Notes: generated by a model not told the origin, from the letters alone. Shown: positions 44,071 through 52,531, counted from the stretch's first letter. The stretch is 64,000 nucleotides of DNA from JAKAWQ01 sp035509315 (GCA_035509315.1 DATJLS010000030.1:1-64000), one strand, 5' to 3'. Translations and numbers: made by a program.

Positions 44071-46023
44071 ATGAGCGACGTGGCAGCAAACGATCAGCAG
44101 AGCGCGGAACGGCACGAATTCACCGCCGAGGTCGGGCGGCTTCTCGATCTCGTCGTCCATGCACTCTATTCCGAGCGCGAAATTTTCCTCCGCGAGCTCG
44201 TCGCCAATGCCGCCGACGCGATCGACCGGCGCCGCTTCCTCGCCCTCACCGATCCGGCGATGGCGCTGCCCGACGACGCCCAAGGGGGGGCCCAGGGGAG
44301 CGCCCAGGGGGGCGCCCAAGGGGGCGCGAAAATCCGCATCCTGCCCGACAAGCCCGGGCGCGCGCTCACCATCGCCGATGACGGCATCGGCATGAGCCGC
44401 GAGGAGCTTGCGGGCCAGCTCGGCACCATTGCCCGCTCCGGCACCCGTGCTTTCGGCGAGACCCTTGCCGCCGCCAAGCCTGAGGACCGCCCGAGCCTGA
44501 TCGGCCAGTTCGGCGTCGGCTTCTATTCCGCCTTCATGGCGGCCGAGCGCGTGGAGGTCGTTTCCCGGCGGCCGGACAGCACCGAAGCCTGGCTCTGGTC
44601 CTCCGACGGATCTGGTTTCTCGCTCTCGCCGGCGGAGCGCGAATCAGCCGGCACCAGCGTGACCCTTTTCCTCAAGCCAGATGCGGAAGAGTTTCTCGAC
44701 CCTGTCGTCCTCGAATCGATCGTCCGCAAATGGGCCGATCACGTCACCCTGCCGATCACCATCGCGCGCGACGGCAAGGATCTGCCGGCGAATGAAGGCA
44801 CTGCGCTCTGGCGCAAGCCGCGCGCGGAAATTTCCGAGCAATCCTATCACGGGTTTTATCGCCATCTCGGCCATCTCTTCGATACGCCGGCGGCCATCAT
44901 CCACTGGCATGCGGAAGGCGCGCTCGAATTCTCAGCACTCCTCTTCATCCCCGGAAGCCGCCCGCTCGATCTCTTCGAGCAGGACCGCCACGCCCATGTG
45001 CGGCTTCATGTCCGGCGCATGTTCATCACCGATCGGGCAGACCTGCTGCCCTCCTGGCTCCGCTTCATCCAGGGCGTGGTCGACACGGAGGACCTGCCTC
45101 TCAATGTCTCGCGCGAGATGCTGCAGGCCACACCCGTGGTCGCCCGCATCCGCAAGGCGCTCGTCAACCGTGTGCTGAGCGAGCTCAAGACGCGCGCCAA
45201 GGAGCCTGCGGAATACGAGAAGATCTGGGAGAATTTCGGCCCGGTGCTGAAGGAGGGCACCTGGGACGACGAGGAGCACCGCAAGGAGATCGCGCCGCTG
45301 CTCCGCTTCCGCTCATCCGCTTCCGAGGGACTCGTTTCTTTCGCCGATTACCTCGCCCGCAAGCAGCCCGGCCAGGAGGCGATCTATATCCTGCGCGGGG
45401 ACGATTCGGCGCAGCTTGCCCATTCCCCGCAGCTTGAAGGCTTCCGCGCGCGCGGGCTCGAAGTGCTGCTGCTGGCCGATCCGATCGATGCCTTCTGGCC
45501 CGACCGGCTGAGCGAATTCGAGGACGTGCCCATCCGCAGCATCACGCAGGCCGCCGCCGATCTCGAGAAATTCCCGCTCGCCGGAGGCGAAGGGGAAGCG
45601 CCGGATACCGAGCTTCTCGTCGCGCGGCTGAAGACCGCGCTCGAGGATGCGGTGAGCGCGGTGCGGCCGACGACACGGCTCGTCGAGAGCGCGGTCGCGC
45701 TCGCCGCCGCCGACAAGGGCCCGGATCTCCATCTGCAGCGGCTGATGCGCCGCTCGGGCCGCCCGATGCCGGGCGCTGCGCCGGTCTTGGAAATCAATCC
45801 GCGCCATCCGCTGATCCGGGCGCTCGCGGCGACCAAGGGCAGCCTCGGCGAGGAGGCGGCGCTGCTGCTCGATCTCGCCCGGGTGCAGGAGGGCGATCCG
45901 CCAACCGATCCATCTCGCTTCGCCCGGCGTGTCGCCACGGCCCTGGCGGGCGCCCTGGCGGGCCCTGTCGAGGGAAACAGGGCGGGAAACACGGAGGGAG
46001 ATCGAGCGGGACACGCGACGTGA
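44071..46023 (+). CDS. htpG: Chaperone protein HtpG (Hsp90 family)
   Basis: This ~650-residue bacterial Hsp90 has an N-terminal ATPase domain showing FLRELVANAADAIDRRRF, IADDGIGMSREELAGQLGTIARSGT and IGQFGVGFYSAFMAAERV. The middle domain has DLPLNVSREMLQ, and the C-terminal dimerisation domain follows. I prefer ATG 44071 (MSDVAAN) because GGGGGAG lies 8 bp upstream; the ATG at 44056 is alternative. Unusual: a (AQGG/S)4 tandem repeat at 44278-44325 lengthens the loop before the KIRILPDKPG strand of the ATPase domain. The tail EGNRAGNTEGDRAGH is also repetitive. The stop overlaps the next gene (GTGA). Confidence 0.95.
   Translation: MSDVAANDQQSAERHEFTAEVGRLLDLVVHALYSEREIFLRELVANAADAIDRRRFLALTDPAMALPDDAQGGAQGSAQGGAQGGAKIRILPDKPGRALTIADDGIGMSREELAGQLGTIARSGTRAFGETLAAAKPEDRPSLIGQFGVGFYSAFMAAERVEVVSRRPDSTEAWLWSSDGSGFSLSPAERESAGTSVTLFLKPDAEEFLDPVVLESIVRKWADHVTLPITIARDGKDLPANEGTALWRKPRAEISEQSYHGFYRHLGHLFDTPAAIIHWHAEGALEFSALLFIPGSRPLDLFEQDRHAHVRLHVRRMFITDRADLLPSWLRFIQGVVDTEDLPLNVSREMLQATPVVARIRKALVNRVLSELKTRAKEPAEYEKIWENFGPVLKEGTWDDEEHRKEIAPLLRFRSSASEGLVSFADYLARKQPGQEAIYILRGDDSAQLAHSPQLEGFRARGLEVLLLADPIDAFWPDRLSEFEDVPIRSITQAAADLEKFPLAGGEGEAPDTELLVARLKTALEDAVSAVRPTTRLVESAVALAAADKGPDLHLQRLMRRSGRPMPGAAPVLEINPRHPLIRALAATKGSLGEEAALLLDLARVQEGDPPTDPSRFARRVATALAGALAGPVEGNRAGNTEGDRAGHAT
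44278..44325 (+). repeat. 12-bp tandem repeat inside htpG
   Basis: Four in-frame copies of a GCCCAAGGGGGG-like unit encode AQGGAQGSAQGGAQGG within the N-terminal domain. The period of 12 keeps the reading frame. Confidence 0.85.
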
Positions 46024-47435
46024 GCCGCCTCGCAAGCTCCCTGCTCGATCCCGCCGCGCCGGAGGCGGCAGGGGCTTTCCCCCTCTACCCGTTGCGCCCC
46101 CCCGAGCTGGAGCGATTTCTGGCCGAGCGACCGGAAGCCGGGTTCCTGCGCCATCTCGGTTTCGCCGCCCGTGCCGGCGAGCTGGCGGTCGGTCCCTGTG
46201 ATCGTGGGTGTGGTGATGGCGGGCTCTTCGCCGTCCTCGGCCTCGGCGAGGAGGCCTCGCCTTTCGCCTATGGCGGGCTCGCCACGGGATTGCCCGAGGC
46301 GAGTGTCTGGCGCCTGGCCGCGCCGCATCCCGATGCCGTGCTCGACCGGGAGGCTGCCGTTCTCGGTTTCAGTTTGGGTGCCTATCATTACGAAGAATTC
46401 ATAAAAGTCCCACGCAAGCCGGCACGTCTCGTCCTTCCCGAGCCGCCTCCCAGGGCGGCGATCGCCGCCGCCGAGGCCACCTGGCTCGTGCGCGATCTCG
46501 TCAACGCTCCGGCCAATATCCTTGGCCCGGCCGAGCTGGCCGAGGCCGCGCGCAATCTGGCCATGGGGTTTGGCGCCGCCGTGGCCTTCACCGAGGGCCC
46601 GGCACTCGCCGCCCGCTACCCCGCGATCGCCGCCGTCGGTAGCGGCTCCGCCCGGCCACCGGTGGTGGCGCATATGACCTGGGCGGGGCGCAGGGCGGCC
46701 CCGGATGCGCCGCTCCTGTCGCTTTGCGGCAAGGGCGTCTGTTTCGATACCGGCGGGCTCGATCTCAAACCGTCCGCCGGAATGCTGCGGATGAAAAAAG
46801 ACATGGGCGGCGCGGCGGTCGCCCTTGGTCTCGCCCGCCTGGTGATGGAGGCGGACCTGCCGATCCGGCTTTCGGTGCGGCTCGGTTGCGTCGAAAACAG
46901 CATTTCCGCCAATGCGATGCGCCCTCTCGACATCATCCGCACGCGCCATGGGCCGACCGTCGAGGTCGGCAACACCGACGCGGAGGGCCGCCTCGTGCTC
47001 TGCGATCTGCTCGCCGAGGCCGCCGCCGAGGCCCCTGCCCTGCTGATGGATTTCGCAACCCTGACCGGCGCGGCGCGGGTGGCGCTCGGCCCCGATCTGC
47101 CGGCTCTCTTCTGTTCCGACGACGCCTGGAGCGAGCGGCTCCTCGCCGCGGGACGCGCGGTTCACGATCCGCTCTGGCGCCTGCCGCTCTGGGACGGATA
47201 TGCGGGCTGGCTCGAAAGCCCCGTTGCCGATCTCAATACAGTTTCGTCGAAACCTTATGCCGGCGCGGTGGTCGCCGCACTCTTCCTCCGCCGTTTCGTT
47301 ACACCTGTAATCCCCTGGGCCCATATCGATCTTTATGCCTGGAACGACGAAACCCGGCCGGGCCGGCCGCGCGGAGGCGAGGCACAGGGCATGCGCGCAG
47401 TTTTCGCCGCGATTGCGCAACATTTTGGTCCGTGA
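46020..47435 (+). CDS. M17-family leucyl aminopeptidase
   Basis: This 471-residue two-metal aminopeptidase has the M17 signature NTDAEGRL at about residue 320. The metal-binding lysine is in GKGVCFDTGGLDLK, and DMGGAAVAL and MDFATLTGAARVALG are also present. It cleaves N-terminal residues from peptides. The N-terminal domain (~160 residues) is variable, as usual. The GTG start at 46020 overlaps the htpG stop by four bases, so it is coupled to the chaperone, an uncommon pairing that would link folding and peptide turnover. Confidence 0.9.
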   Translation: MSRLASSLLDPAAPEAAGAFPLYPLRPPELERFLAERPEAGFLRHLGFAARAGELAVGPCDRGCGDGGLFAVLGLGEEASPFAYGGLATGLPEASVWRLAAPHPDAVLDREAAVLGFSLGAYHYEEFIKVPRKPARLVLPEPPPRAAIAAAEATWLVRDLVNAPANILGPAELAEAARNLAMGFGAAVAFTEGPALAARYPAIAAVGSGSARPPVVAHMTWAGRRAAPDAPLLSLCGKGVCFDTGGLDLKPSAGMLRMKKDMGGAAVALGLARLVMEADLPIRLSVRLGCVENSISANAMRPLDIIRTRHGPTVEVGNTDAEGRLVLCDLLAEAAAEAPALLMDFATLTGAARVALGPDLPALFCSDDAWSERLLAAGRAVHDPLWRLPLWDGYAGWLESPVADLNTVSSKPYAGAVVAALFLRRFVTPVIPWAHIDLYAWNDETRPGRPRGGEAQGMRAVFAAIAQHFGP

Positions 47436-47867
47436 CGAGAGGCGCGGCGCACGGAAATTGCAACCTTCAAATTGGTTACAGTGCTTCTCCCAAAAATCTT
47501 TTCGTAACCTTCTGCAATCTTCTCCAACGCTTGTACTCATCGTTGCGGTCATGTCCTGCGAGCAGCGTGCCAACCCTTTCGGAAATTGGAACATGAACGG
47601 AACATCTTCGTGAGGAATATTGAGGAAATTAAATTACTCCACCACTGCAATTGACGGCCCTGCGCTCTTAGATTCCTTTCCCGACCGGGCATGGTGCCCC
47701 GAGCGAATCCGCGGTTGATCGGACGGCCCTGGCCCTGTTGTGGGCGAAGGGGCACACCAGTCCATCGCAATTCGCTCAACCAATGAGCGAGAGCCTGTTC
47801 ACAGGCGCGGAAATTGCCGTGATGTGAGTCGGTCGACGCTGATTGCAGAATGGAATTGAAAGGAACC
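47436..47867. other. 432-bp intergenic region upstream of the MarR-like gene
   Basis: This stretch is noticeably AT-rich at 47450-47640 relative to its neighbours, with no credible gene and no clear terminator. At about 47791-47834, GAGCCTGTTC, then GTGATGTGAGTCGGT, resembles the left end of the palindromic repeat family, perhaps a decayed half-copy without a right arm. It must hold the promoter of the MarR-like gene. Confidence 0.5.
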
Positions 47868-48257
47868 ATGATGGCGAGCCCCTCCACCGCCGACCAATTG
47901 CTTGGCATCCTGCGCGAGACCGTGGTCGCTCTCGTGCGTCGTGACGGGCCGGACCTTTCCGCCCGGCAGCTTGGTGTTTTCCTCACCTGTTATCTGCAGG
48001 ACGGCGCCCACACGGTGCGCGGTCTCGCCGCCGATCTCGACGTCTCGAAGCCGGCGATCACCCGGGCGCTCGACAGGCTGGGCGAACTCGACCTCGCGCG
48101 TCGCAAAGTCGATCCCGCGGACCGCCGCAGCGTGATCGTGCAGCGCACGCTCAAGGGCGCGGCCTTCCTGCGCGACCTGCGCGCCGTGATGTCCGAGGCC
48201 AACCAGCATGCGCGCAAGGCCGGCTATCACAGCGAGCAGCGCCGCGCCGCCGGCTGA
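47868..48257 (+). CDS. MarR-family transcriptional regulator
   Basis: This ~129-residue winged-helix regulator shows SARQLGVFLTCYLQDGAHTVRGLAADLDVSKPAITRALDRLGELDLARRKVDPADRRSVIVQRTLKGAAFL. The helix-turn-helix is DLDVSKPAITRALDRL, and the wing carries DPADRRS, the usual MarR salt-bridge motif. AAAGGA before ATG ATG supports starts 47868 or 47871; the ATG at 47850 is also in frame. It is single, with no obvious target gene adjacent. An 11-bp hairpin lies 35 bp after the stop. Confidence 0.85.
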   Translation: MMASPSTADQLLGILRETVVALVRRDGPDLSARQLGVFLTCYLQDGAHTVRGLAADLDVSKPAITRALDRLGELDLARRKVDPADRRSVIVQRTLKGAAFLRDLRAVMSEANQHARKAGYHSEQRRAAG

Positions 48258-48292
48258 AATCGCCGCCGCGCGAATTTTCTGAATACCGGGCT

Positions 48293-48322
48293 GGAGCGCG
48301 TTCCCTGATCTGAACGCGCTCC
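48293..48322. repeat. Palindromic repeat / possible terminator after the MarR-like gene
   Basis: GGAGCGCGTTC (48293-48303) pairs perfectly with GAACGCGCTCC (48312-48322) around CCTGATCT. There is no T tract, so it looks more like an extragenic palindrome of the GAGCGC type than a classical terminator. Confidence 0.7.
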
Positions 48323-48553
48323 GGTCGCGCGCGCGCCTCTGCGGAGGCAAACCGAGGCATGAGCGTGGAGGCATGAGCCAGGTGGGGACCGGCCTTGCCG
48401 AGGCGCCGTGACCGGCCGCTTGCCATGCGGCCGGGGCTTTGGCTATCGCTTCGATCGCAAGGACTTTGTCTGAACGGGCTTGTCTGCCTTCCCTTCTCCC
48501 GTGCCCTCGGCCGTGCGGGAAGCGGATGGAGGGAGCGGCCGGGGAGAAGAGAG

Positions 48554-49600
48554 ATGGCCTATAGGGTCGCGGTCGTCGGCGCCACCGGTGCGGTCGGGCG
48601 CGAAATACTGAAGATCCTCGCCGAGCGGAATTTTCCGGTCTCCGAGGTCGCGGCCGTCGCCTCCGGCCGTTCGGCCGGCAGCGAGGTTTCGTTCGGCGAA
48701 GACGAGACGCTCAAAGTCCGCTCGCTCGAGAAGTTCGACTTTCGCGGCTTCGATATCGCGCTCTTCAGTCCCGGCGCCGCGGTCTCCGCCATCCATGCCC
48801 CGCGAGCCGCAGAGGCTCGCTGCGTCGTCATCGACAATACGAGCCATTTCCGCATGGAGCCCGATGTCCCGCTCGTCGTGCCGGAAGTGAACCCCGACGC
48901 GCTGGCAAAATTCTCCCGCCGCAACATCATCGCGAACCCGAATTGCAGCACCATCCAGATGGTGGTGGCGCTGAAGCCGTTGCATGATCGTTTCGGTGTC
49001 AAGCGCGTCGTCGTCGCGACCTATCAGTCCGTCTCCGGCGGCGGGAAGGAGGCGATGGACGAACTCTTCAACCACACCAAGTCCATCTATGTTTACGAAT
49101 CCCAAAAACCTGAGCAATTCACCAAGGAGATCGCCTTCAACGTCATTCCCCATATCGACCGCTTCATGGAGGACGGCGCGACGAAGGAAGAGTGGAAGAT
49201 GGCTGTCGAGACACGCAAGATTCTCGACCCGGATATCTCCGTCATTGCAAGCTGCGTGCGCGTTCCGGTCTTCATCGGCCATGGCGAGGCGGTGCATGTC
49301 GAGTTCGCAAGCCCCGTCTCCGTCGCCGAGGCGCGCGCGGCCCTGCGCGCCGCGCCGGGGGTCAGCCTCGTCGATGCGCGCGAGGATGGCGGCTATGTCA
49401 CCCCGCTCGAATCGGCCGGCGAAGATGCGGTCTTCGTGAGCCGCATCCGCAAGGACCCGACGGTGCCGAACGGCCTCGCCTTCTGGTGCGTGGCGGACAA
49501 TCTTCGCAAGGGCGCCGCGCTCAACGCGGTCCAGATCGCCGAGACGCTCTTGACACGCCGCCTGCTTCCTGCCCCGCAGGGACGAACCGAAGCCGCCTGA
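48554..49600 (+). CDS. asd: Aspartate-semialdehyde dehydrogenase
   Basis: This 348-residue NADP-dependent enzyme makes aspartate semialdehyde for lysine, threonine and methionine synthesis and for diaminopimelate. The N-terminal Rossmann motif is VAVVGATGAVGREIL. The catalytic Cys is in NPNCSTIQMV (about residue 134) and the substrate-binding stretch SVSGGGKEAMDEL follows. The C-terminal VRVPVFIGHGEAVHVEF completes the family pattern. ATG 48554 follows GGGGAGAAGAGAG. In many alphaproteobacteria asd lies near leuB; here they are separated by ~18 kb. Confidence 0.96.
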   Translation: MAYRVAVVGATGAVGREILKILAERNFPVSEVAAVASGRSAGSEVSFGEDETLKVRSLEKFDFRGFDIALFSPGAAVSAIHAPRAAEARCVVIDNTSHFRMEPDVPLVVPEVNPDALAKFSRRNIIANPNCSTIQMVVALKPLHDRFGVKRVVVATYQSVSGGGKEAMDELFNHTKSIYVYESQKPEQFTKEIAFNVIPHIDRFMEDGATKEEWKMAVETRKILDPDISVIASCVRVPVFIGHGEAVHVEFASPVSVAEARAALRAAPGVSLVDAREDGGYVTPLESAGEDAVFVSRIRKDPTVPNGLAFWCVADNLRKGAALNAVQIAETLLTRRLLPAPQGRTEAA

Positions 49601-49811
49601 CGCCAGACTGGCGCAGCGGAAATTCCCCTGCGGCCGAAATCCTCGGATTCGACGAAGGATCGGTCGATCCCGCGAATGGAGGCAGCCCGCTTCATCGGGA
49701 CATCAGGCGATCATCACGCTCCCGGCACCATCTCGTTGCGGGGGAGGATCGCCGATGAAGGCGCGCGAGGATCCCCCTCTCCGGTGATCGGACAATCAAG
49801 GAGGGTGCGTT

Positions 49812-50435
49812 ATGGAACCGGAATGGCTTGCCTGGACACGGGAGATAGAGGCCATTGCGCAGACCGGCCTTGCCTTCACGCGGGATATCTATGATCGCGA
49901 GCGCTATGAGCGTCTGCGCGGCCTCGCCGCCCAAATGATGGCTGAACGTTCCGGGACCGATCCAAGTTTCATCGCAGCCCTTTTCGCCGGCGAGCGCGGC
50001 TATGCAACACCGAAGATCGATGTCCGCGGAGCGGCTTTCCGGGACGGGAAGATCCTTCTCGTCCGCGAGCGTGCCGACGAAGGCCGCTGGACGCTCCCCG
50101 GCGGCTGGGCGGACGTCAATCGCTCGCCCCGCGAAGCGGTCATTTCCGAGATGCGGGAGGAAGCCGGGATCGACGTGATTCCGGTCAAGCTCGCCGCGCT
50201 CTATGACCGAAGGCAGCACCCGCACCCGCCGCTTCCCTTCCATATCTACAAGCTCTTCTTCATCTGCGAGATCACGGGCGGAACGCCCGCCCCCGGCGTA
50301 GAAACCGAAGGTGTCGGGTTCTTCGCCCTGGACGCGCTGCCCGAGCAACTCTCGACGAGCCGCGTCCTTCCCTCGCAGATCGCGCGCATGTTCGCCCATC
50401 GCGCCGCGCCGGATTTGCCGACCGAATTCGACTGA
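49812..50435 (+). CDS. NUDIX hydrolase with N-terminal helical domain
   Basis: This 207-residue protein has an N-terminal ~65-residue helical domain (WLAWTREIEAIAQTGLAFTRDIYDRERYERLRGLAAQMMA), followed by a NUDIX domain with the box GGWADVNRSPREAVISEMREEAGI (matches Gx5Ex7REUXEEXGU). The N-terminal domain is the NUDIX_N type found in ADP-ribose/FAD-like pyrophosphatases of bacteria. The substrate is a nucleoside diphosphate linked to X; which one is not evident. Ribosome site: AAGGAGGGTG. It is convergent with the MarR gene at 50438, with 2 bp between stops. Confidence 0.9.
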   Translation: MEPEWLAWTREIEAIAQTGLAFTRDIYDRERYERLRGLAAQMMAERSGTDPSFIAALFAGERGYATPKIDVRGAAFRDGKILLVRERADEGRWTLPGGWADVNRSPREAVISEMREEAGIDVIPVKLAALYDRRQHPHPPLPFHIYKLFFICEITGGTPAPGVETEGVGFFALDALPEQLSTSRVLPSQIARMFAHRAAPDLPTEFD

Positions 50436-50437
50436 AC

Positions 50438-50929
50438 CTACGACTCGCCCAATCGGGAAAGGGCCGCCAGATCGGCCCGCAGCCGATCCGCGTCTCCAGG
50501 GGACAGCAATCCCTCGATCGCCGTGTGCGTCTTTCTCCAGACCGGCACCGCCCGCGCGAGCAGGCTCCGCCCGGACGGGGTCAGAACCAGGCGGCGGGTC
50601 CGCCGGTCCGCGTCATCCGCCACCCCTTCCACCAGCGCGCGCCGCTCGAGCGGCTTGAGATTGGCGGTCAGCGTCGTGCGGTCCAGGCCCAAGAGAGCGG
50701 CGACGCTTTTGATGCTCGCCGGCTCCGGCCGGTTGAGCGACATCATCAGCGAGAACTGCCCGTTGGTCAGCCCGAGCGGCCGCAAGACATCATCGAAACG
50801 TCTTGCCACCGCGCGCGCCGCGCGCTGCAGATGAAGGCAGAGACAGCTATCGCGGACCTCGATCGTGACGGCGAACGGCGGATCAGCGGGGTTTGACCCA
50901 GAGGGGTTTGACGCAGGGAGGTTTGACAT
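50438..50929 (-). CDS. MarR-family transcriptional regulator, divergent from VOC gene
   Basis: This 163-residue regulator has LRPLGLTNGQFSLMMSLNR, the helix-turn-helix SIKSVAALLGLDRTTLTANLKPLERRALV and the wing DDADRRTRRLVLT. A conserved Cys pair (SCLCLHL, about residues 29-31) could be redox sensitive. The N-terminus is an SNxP triple repeat encoded by a GGTTTGAC DNA repeat (50889-50926). It is divergent from the VOC gene with a perfect dyad between, so auto-regulation and control of the VOC gene are likely. Confidence 0.88.
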   Translation of the reverse strand: MSNLPASNPSGSNPADPPFAVTIEVRDSCLCLHLQRAARAVARRFDDVLRPLGLTNGQFSLMMSLNRPEPASIKSVAALLGLDRTTLTANLKPLERRALVEGVADDADRRTRRLVLTPSGRSLLARAVPVWRKTHTAIEGLLSPGDADRLRADLAALSRLGES

Positions 50930-50939
50930 GGCGCAATGA

Positions 50940-50953
50940 TGTTGATATCAACA
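50940..50953. promoter_or_regulatory. Candidate MarR operator
   Basis: TGTTGATATCAACA is a perfect 14-bp palindrome, 11 bp upstream of the MarR-like start codon. TTGATATCAA cores are typical MarR-family sites. It lies between the divergent MarR and VOC genes. Confidence 0.6.
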
Positions 50954-51076
50954 TATCTGTCAACCAACCTACGCCATCCTATCGCAAATCCTGCGATGGA
51001 TCGTGAAATCGAGGCGGGAGCGTGACGATCCCGTTATCACCAACGTTGCCGCACCAGGCACTCGGAAGGAAGCGCG

Positions 51077-51490
51077 ATGCAGATCCAACCTTATCTTTTC
51101 CTCGACGGACGCTGCGACGAAGCGATCGAATTCTATCGCAAGGCGGTCGGCGCCGAGGTGAATATGCTGCTTCGCTACAAGGATCATCCCGAGCCGGGCG
51201 GAGAAGCCATGATCCCGCCCGGGAGCGGAGAGAAAGTGATGCACGCGAGCCTTCGCATCGGCGATTCGGTTGTCCTTGCCTCCGATGGACGATGCCAGGG
51301 GAAGCCGGACTTCCAGGGATTTTCGCTTTCCCTCACGGCGAAGGACGCCGCCGAGGCCGAACGGGTTTTTGCCGCGCTGGCGGAGGGCGGAACGGTTCGG
51401 ATGCCGCTTGCGAAAACCTTCTTCTCATCTCATTTCGGCATGCTCGCCGATCGTTTCGGCATCTCCTGGATGATCTATGTCGCGCCCTGA
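51077..51490 (+). CDS. VOC-family (PhnB/glyoxalase-like) protein
   Basis: This 137-residue protein has the PhnB-like layout: MQIQPYLFLDGRCDEAIEFYRKAVGAEV, then GEKVMHASLRIGDSVVLASD, and SLSLTAKDAAEAERVFAALAEGGTVRMPLAKTFFSSHFGMLADRFGISWMI. Members of this vicinal-oxygen-chelate subgroup are of uncertain activity. ATG 51077 follows GGAAGGAAG. It is divergent from a MarR regulator with a palindrome between, which suggests induction by a small molecule. Confidence 0.88.
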   Translation: MQIQPYLFLDGRCDEAIEFYRKAVGAEVNMLLRYKDHPEPGGEAMIPPGSGEKVMHASLRIGDSVVLASDGRCQGKPDFQGFSLSLTAKDAAEAERVFAALAEGGTVRMPLAKTFFSSHFGMLADRFGISWMIYVAP

Positions 51491-51571
51491 GATAGACTAG
51501 CCAATAGATAGGCTGACGCGATCCGTCCGATCGCCGTAAGGCTGGCGGACTTCGTCGAACGAGGGCCCGAT

Positions 51572-52285
51572 GTGTCCGTGACGACTGACGCAAGGGAGTG
51601 GTGCCGCCTTGCCGGGCGGCTGGCCGCGCTCGGCAGCATCGCCGGTGAAACCGCCCACCGCTTCAACAATCTGCGCGCCGTGATCGACGGCACGCTCGGC
51701 CTCATCGCCGCCGATCCTGCGGGCGGCCTGACCCCGCGCCGGCTCGAGCGCGTGCAGGAGGCCGCGGCGCGGGCGGAGGCGCTGGCCGCGGCCATCGTCG
51801 CGATCGGGCGGGCGCGCAGCGCCGCGGAGGGCGTGCTCGACATCGCCGCCTGGCTGCACGGGGCGGAGCCCTGGCTGCGCCGGCTCCTCGCCCGGGAAAC
51901 CGAGCTCGTGATCGAGATTCCGCAGGAGAACCGGACCCTGAGCGCCGACCCGGATTCCCTTCGCACGGCCCTGACCGCGCTCGTCCTCAACGCGGCCGCG
52001 GCTGTCGGCGCCGGCGGCCGGGTCGGCATCCGACTCGGCCAGGATCGAGCGACATCGGCTTCCCGGGAAGTCTCGCCGCTCTCTCTCATCGTCACGGACA
52101 ATGGCCCTGGAATGCCGCCCGAGGTGGCCGCCCGCGCCCGTGAGCCCTTCTTCACCACCCGGCCTCCGGCGGCGGGCCTCGGCCTCTCCGTGGCCGAGGC
52201 CTTCGCCACGCTGCACGGCGGCCGGCTCGCGCTTGCGAGCACGCCAGGCCAGGGAACGACCGCGACGCTCCATCTGCTCGGCTGA
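51572..52285 (+). CDS. Orphan histidine-kinase-like protein (HisKA-type plus ATPase domain, no sensor)
   Basis: This 237-residue protein starts at GTG 51572. LGSIAGETAHRFNNLRAVIDG (about residues 21-41) has the H-box layout of hybrid kinases of the IAGGVAHDFNNLL type, with phospho-acceptor His in AHRFNN. A catalytic ATPase domain follows, with LVLNAAAAVGAGG (N box), DNGPGMP (G1), FFTTRP and GLGLSVAEAFATLHGG (G2). There is no sensor, membrane or receiver domain. It could be a phosphotransfer kinase fed by another protein. No response regulator is adjacent. Confidence 0.75.
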   Translation: MSVTTDAREWCRLAGRLAALGSIAGETAHRFNNLRAVIDGTLGLIAADPAGGLTPRRLERVQEAAARAEALAAAIVAIGRARSAAEGVLDIAAWLHGAEPWLRRLLARETELVIEIPQENRTLSADPDSLRTALTALVLNAAAAVGAGGRVGIRLGQDRATSASREVSPLSLIVTDNGPGMPPEVAARAREPFFTTRPPAAGLGLSVAEAFATLHGGRLALASTPGQGTTATLHLLG

Positions 52286-52366
52286 CCCTTGCAAAATCAG
52301 CGATCGGCATCGCCGCTTGGCGCCCTGATGCCGCCATGATTGGTTCGCTAATTTCCATTTCATGAA

Positions 52367-52471
52367 GGTGGGGCAACGCGCTTCGCCGGGCACCGCACCC
52401 GGGAGGAAGCGAACGGCATGAGCGGCAGCCGCCAGGAACTGGCGGAGGGAAGCTCATGCCCGGGTCCCACC
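52367..52471 (+). ncRNA. Putative structured RNA, three-way junction (family unknown)
   Basis: GGTGGG (52367-52372) pairs with CCCACC (52466-52471) and encloses two hairpins. One is CGCTTC-G-CCGGG closing with CCCGG-GAG-GAAGCG (about 52379-52411). The other has GGCATGAGC pairing with GCTCATGCC (9 bp), an internal loop GGCAG/AGGGAA, and CCGCCAG pairing with CTGGCGG around GAA. No family such as SRP RNA, 6S RNA or a known riboswitch fits when compared by memory. It lies 61 bp upstream of the membrane-protein gene at 52532 and might be its leader. Evidence is base pairing only. Confidence 0.45.
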
Positions 52472-52531
52472 GTGACGGAGCTTGCCTAAGGGGACCTGCA
52501 TGACGGTGACTGGGGGAACGGTAACCGGGGG

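Noticed and set aside
52367..52471. Signal recognition particle RNA (ffs) at this locus
   Set aside because: GGGAGGAAGC looked suggestive, but the conserved CAGG..CCGGAAGG.AGCA tip of SRP RNA is absent and the layout is a three-way junction.
52367..52471. Cobalamin riboswitch at this locus
   Set aside because: Only isolated CCGGGAGG and GCCAGGA strings match; the B12-box core and order are missing.
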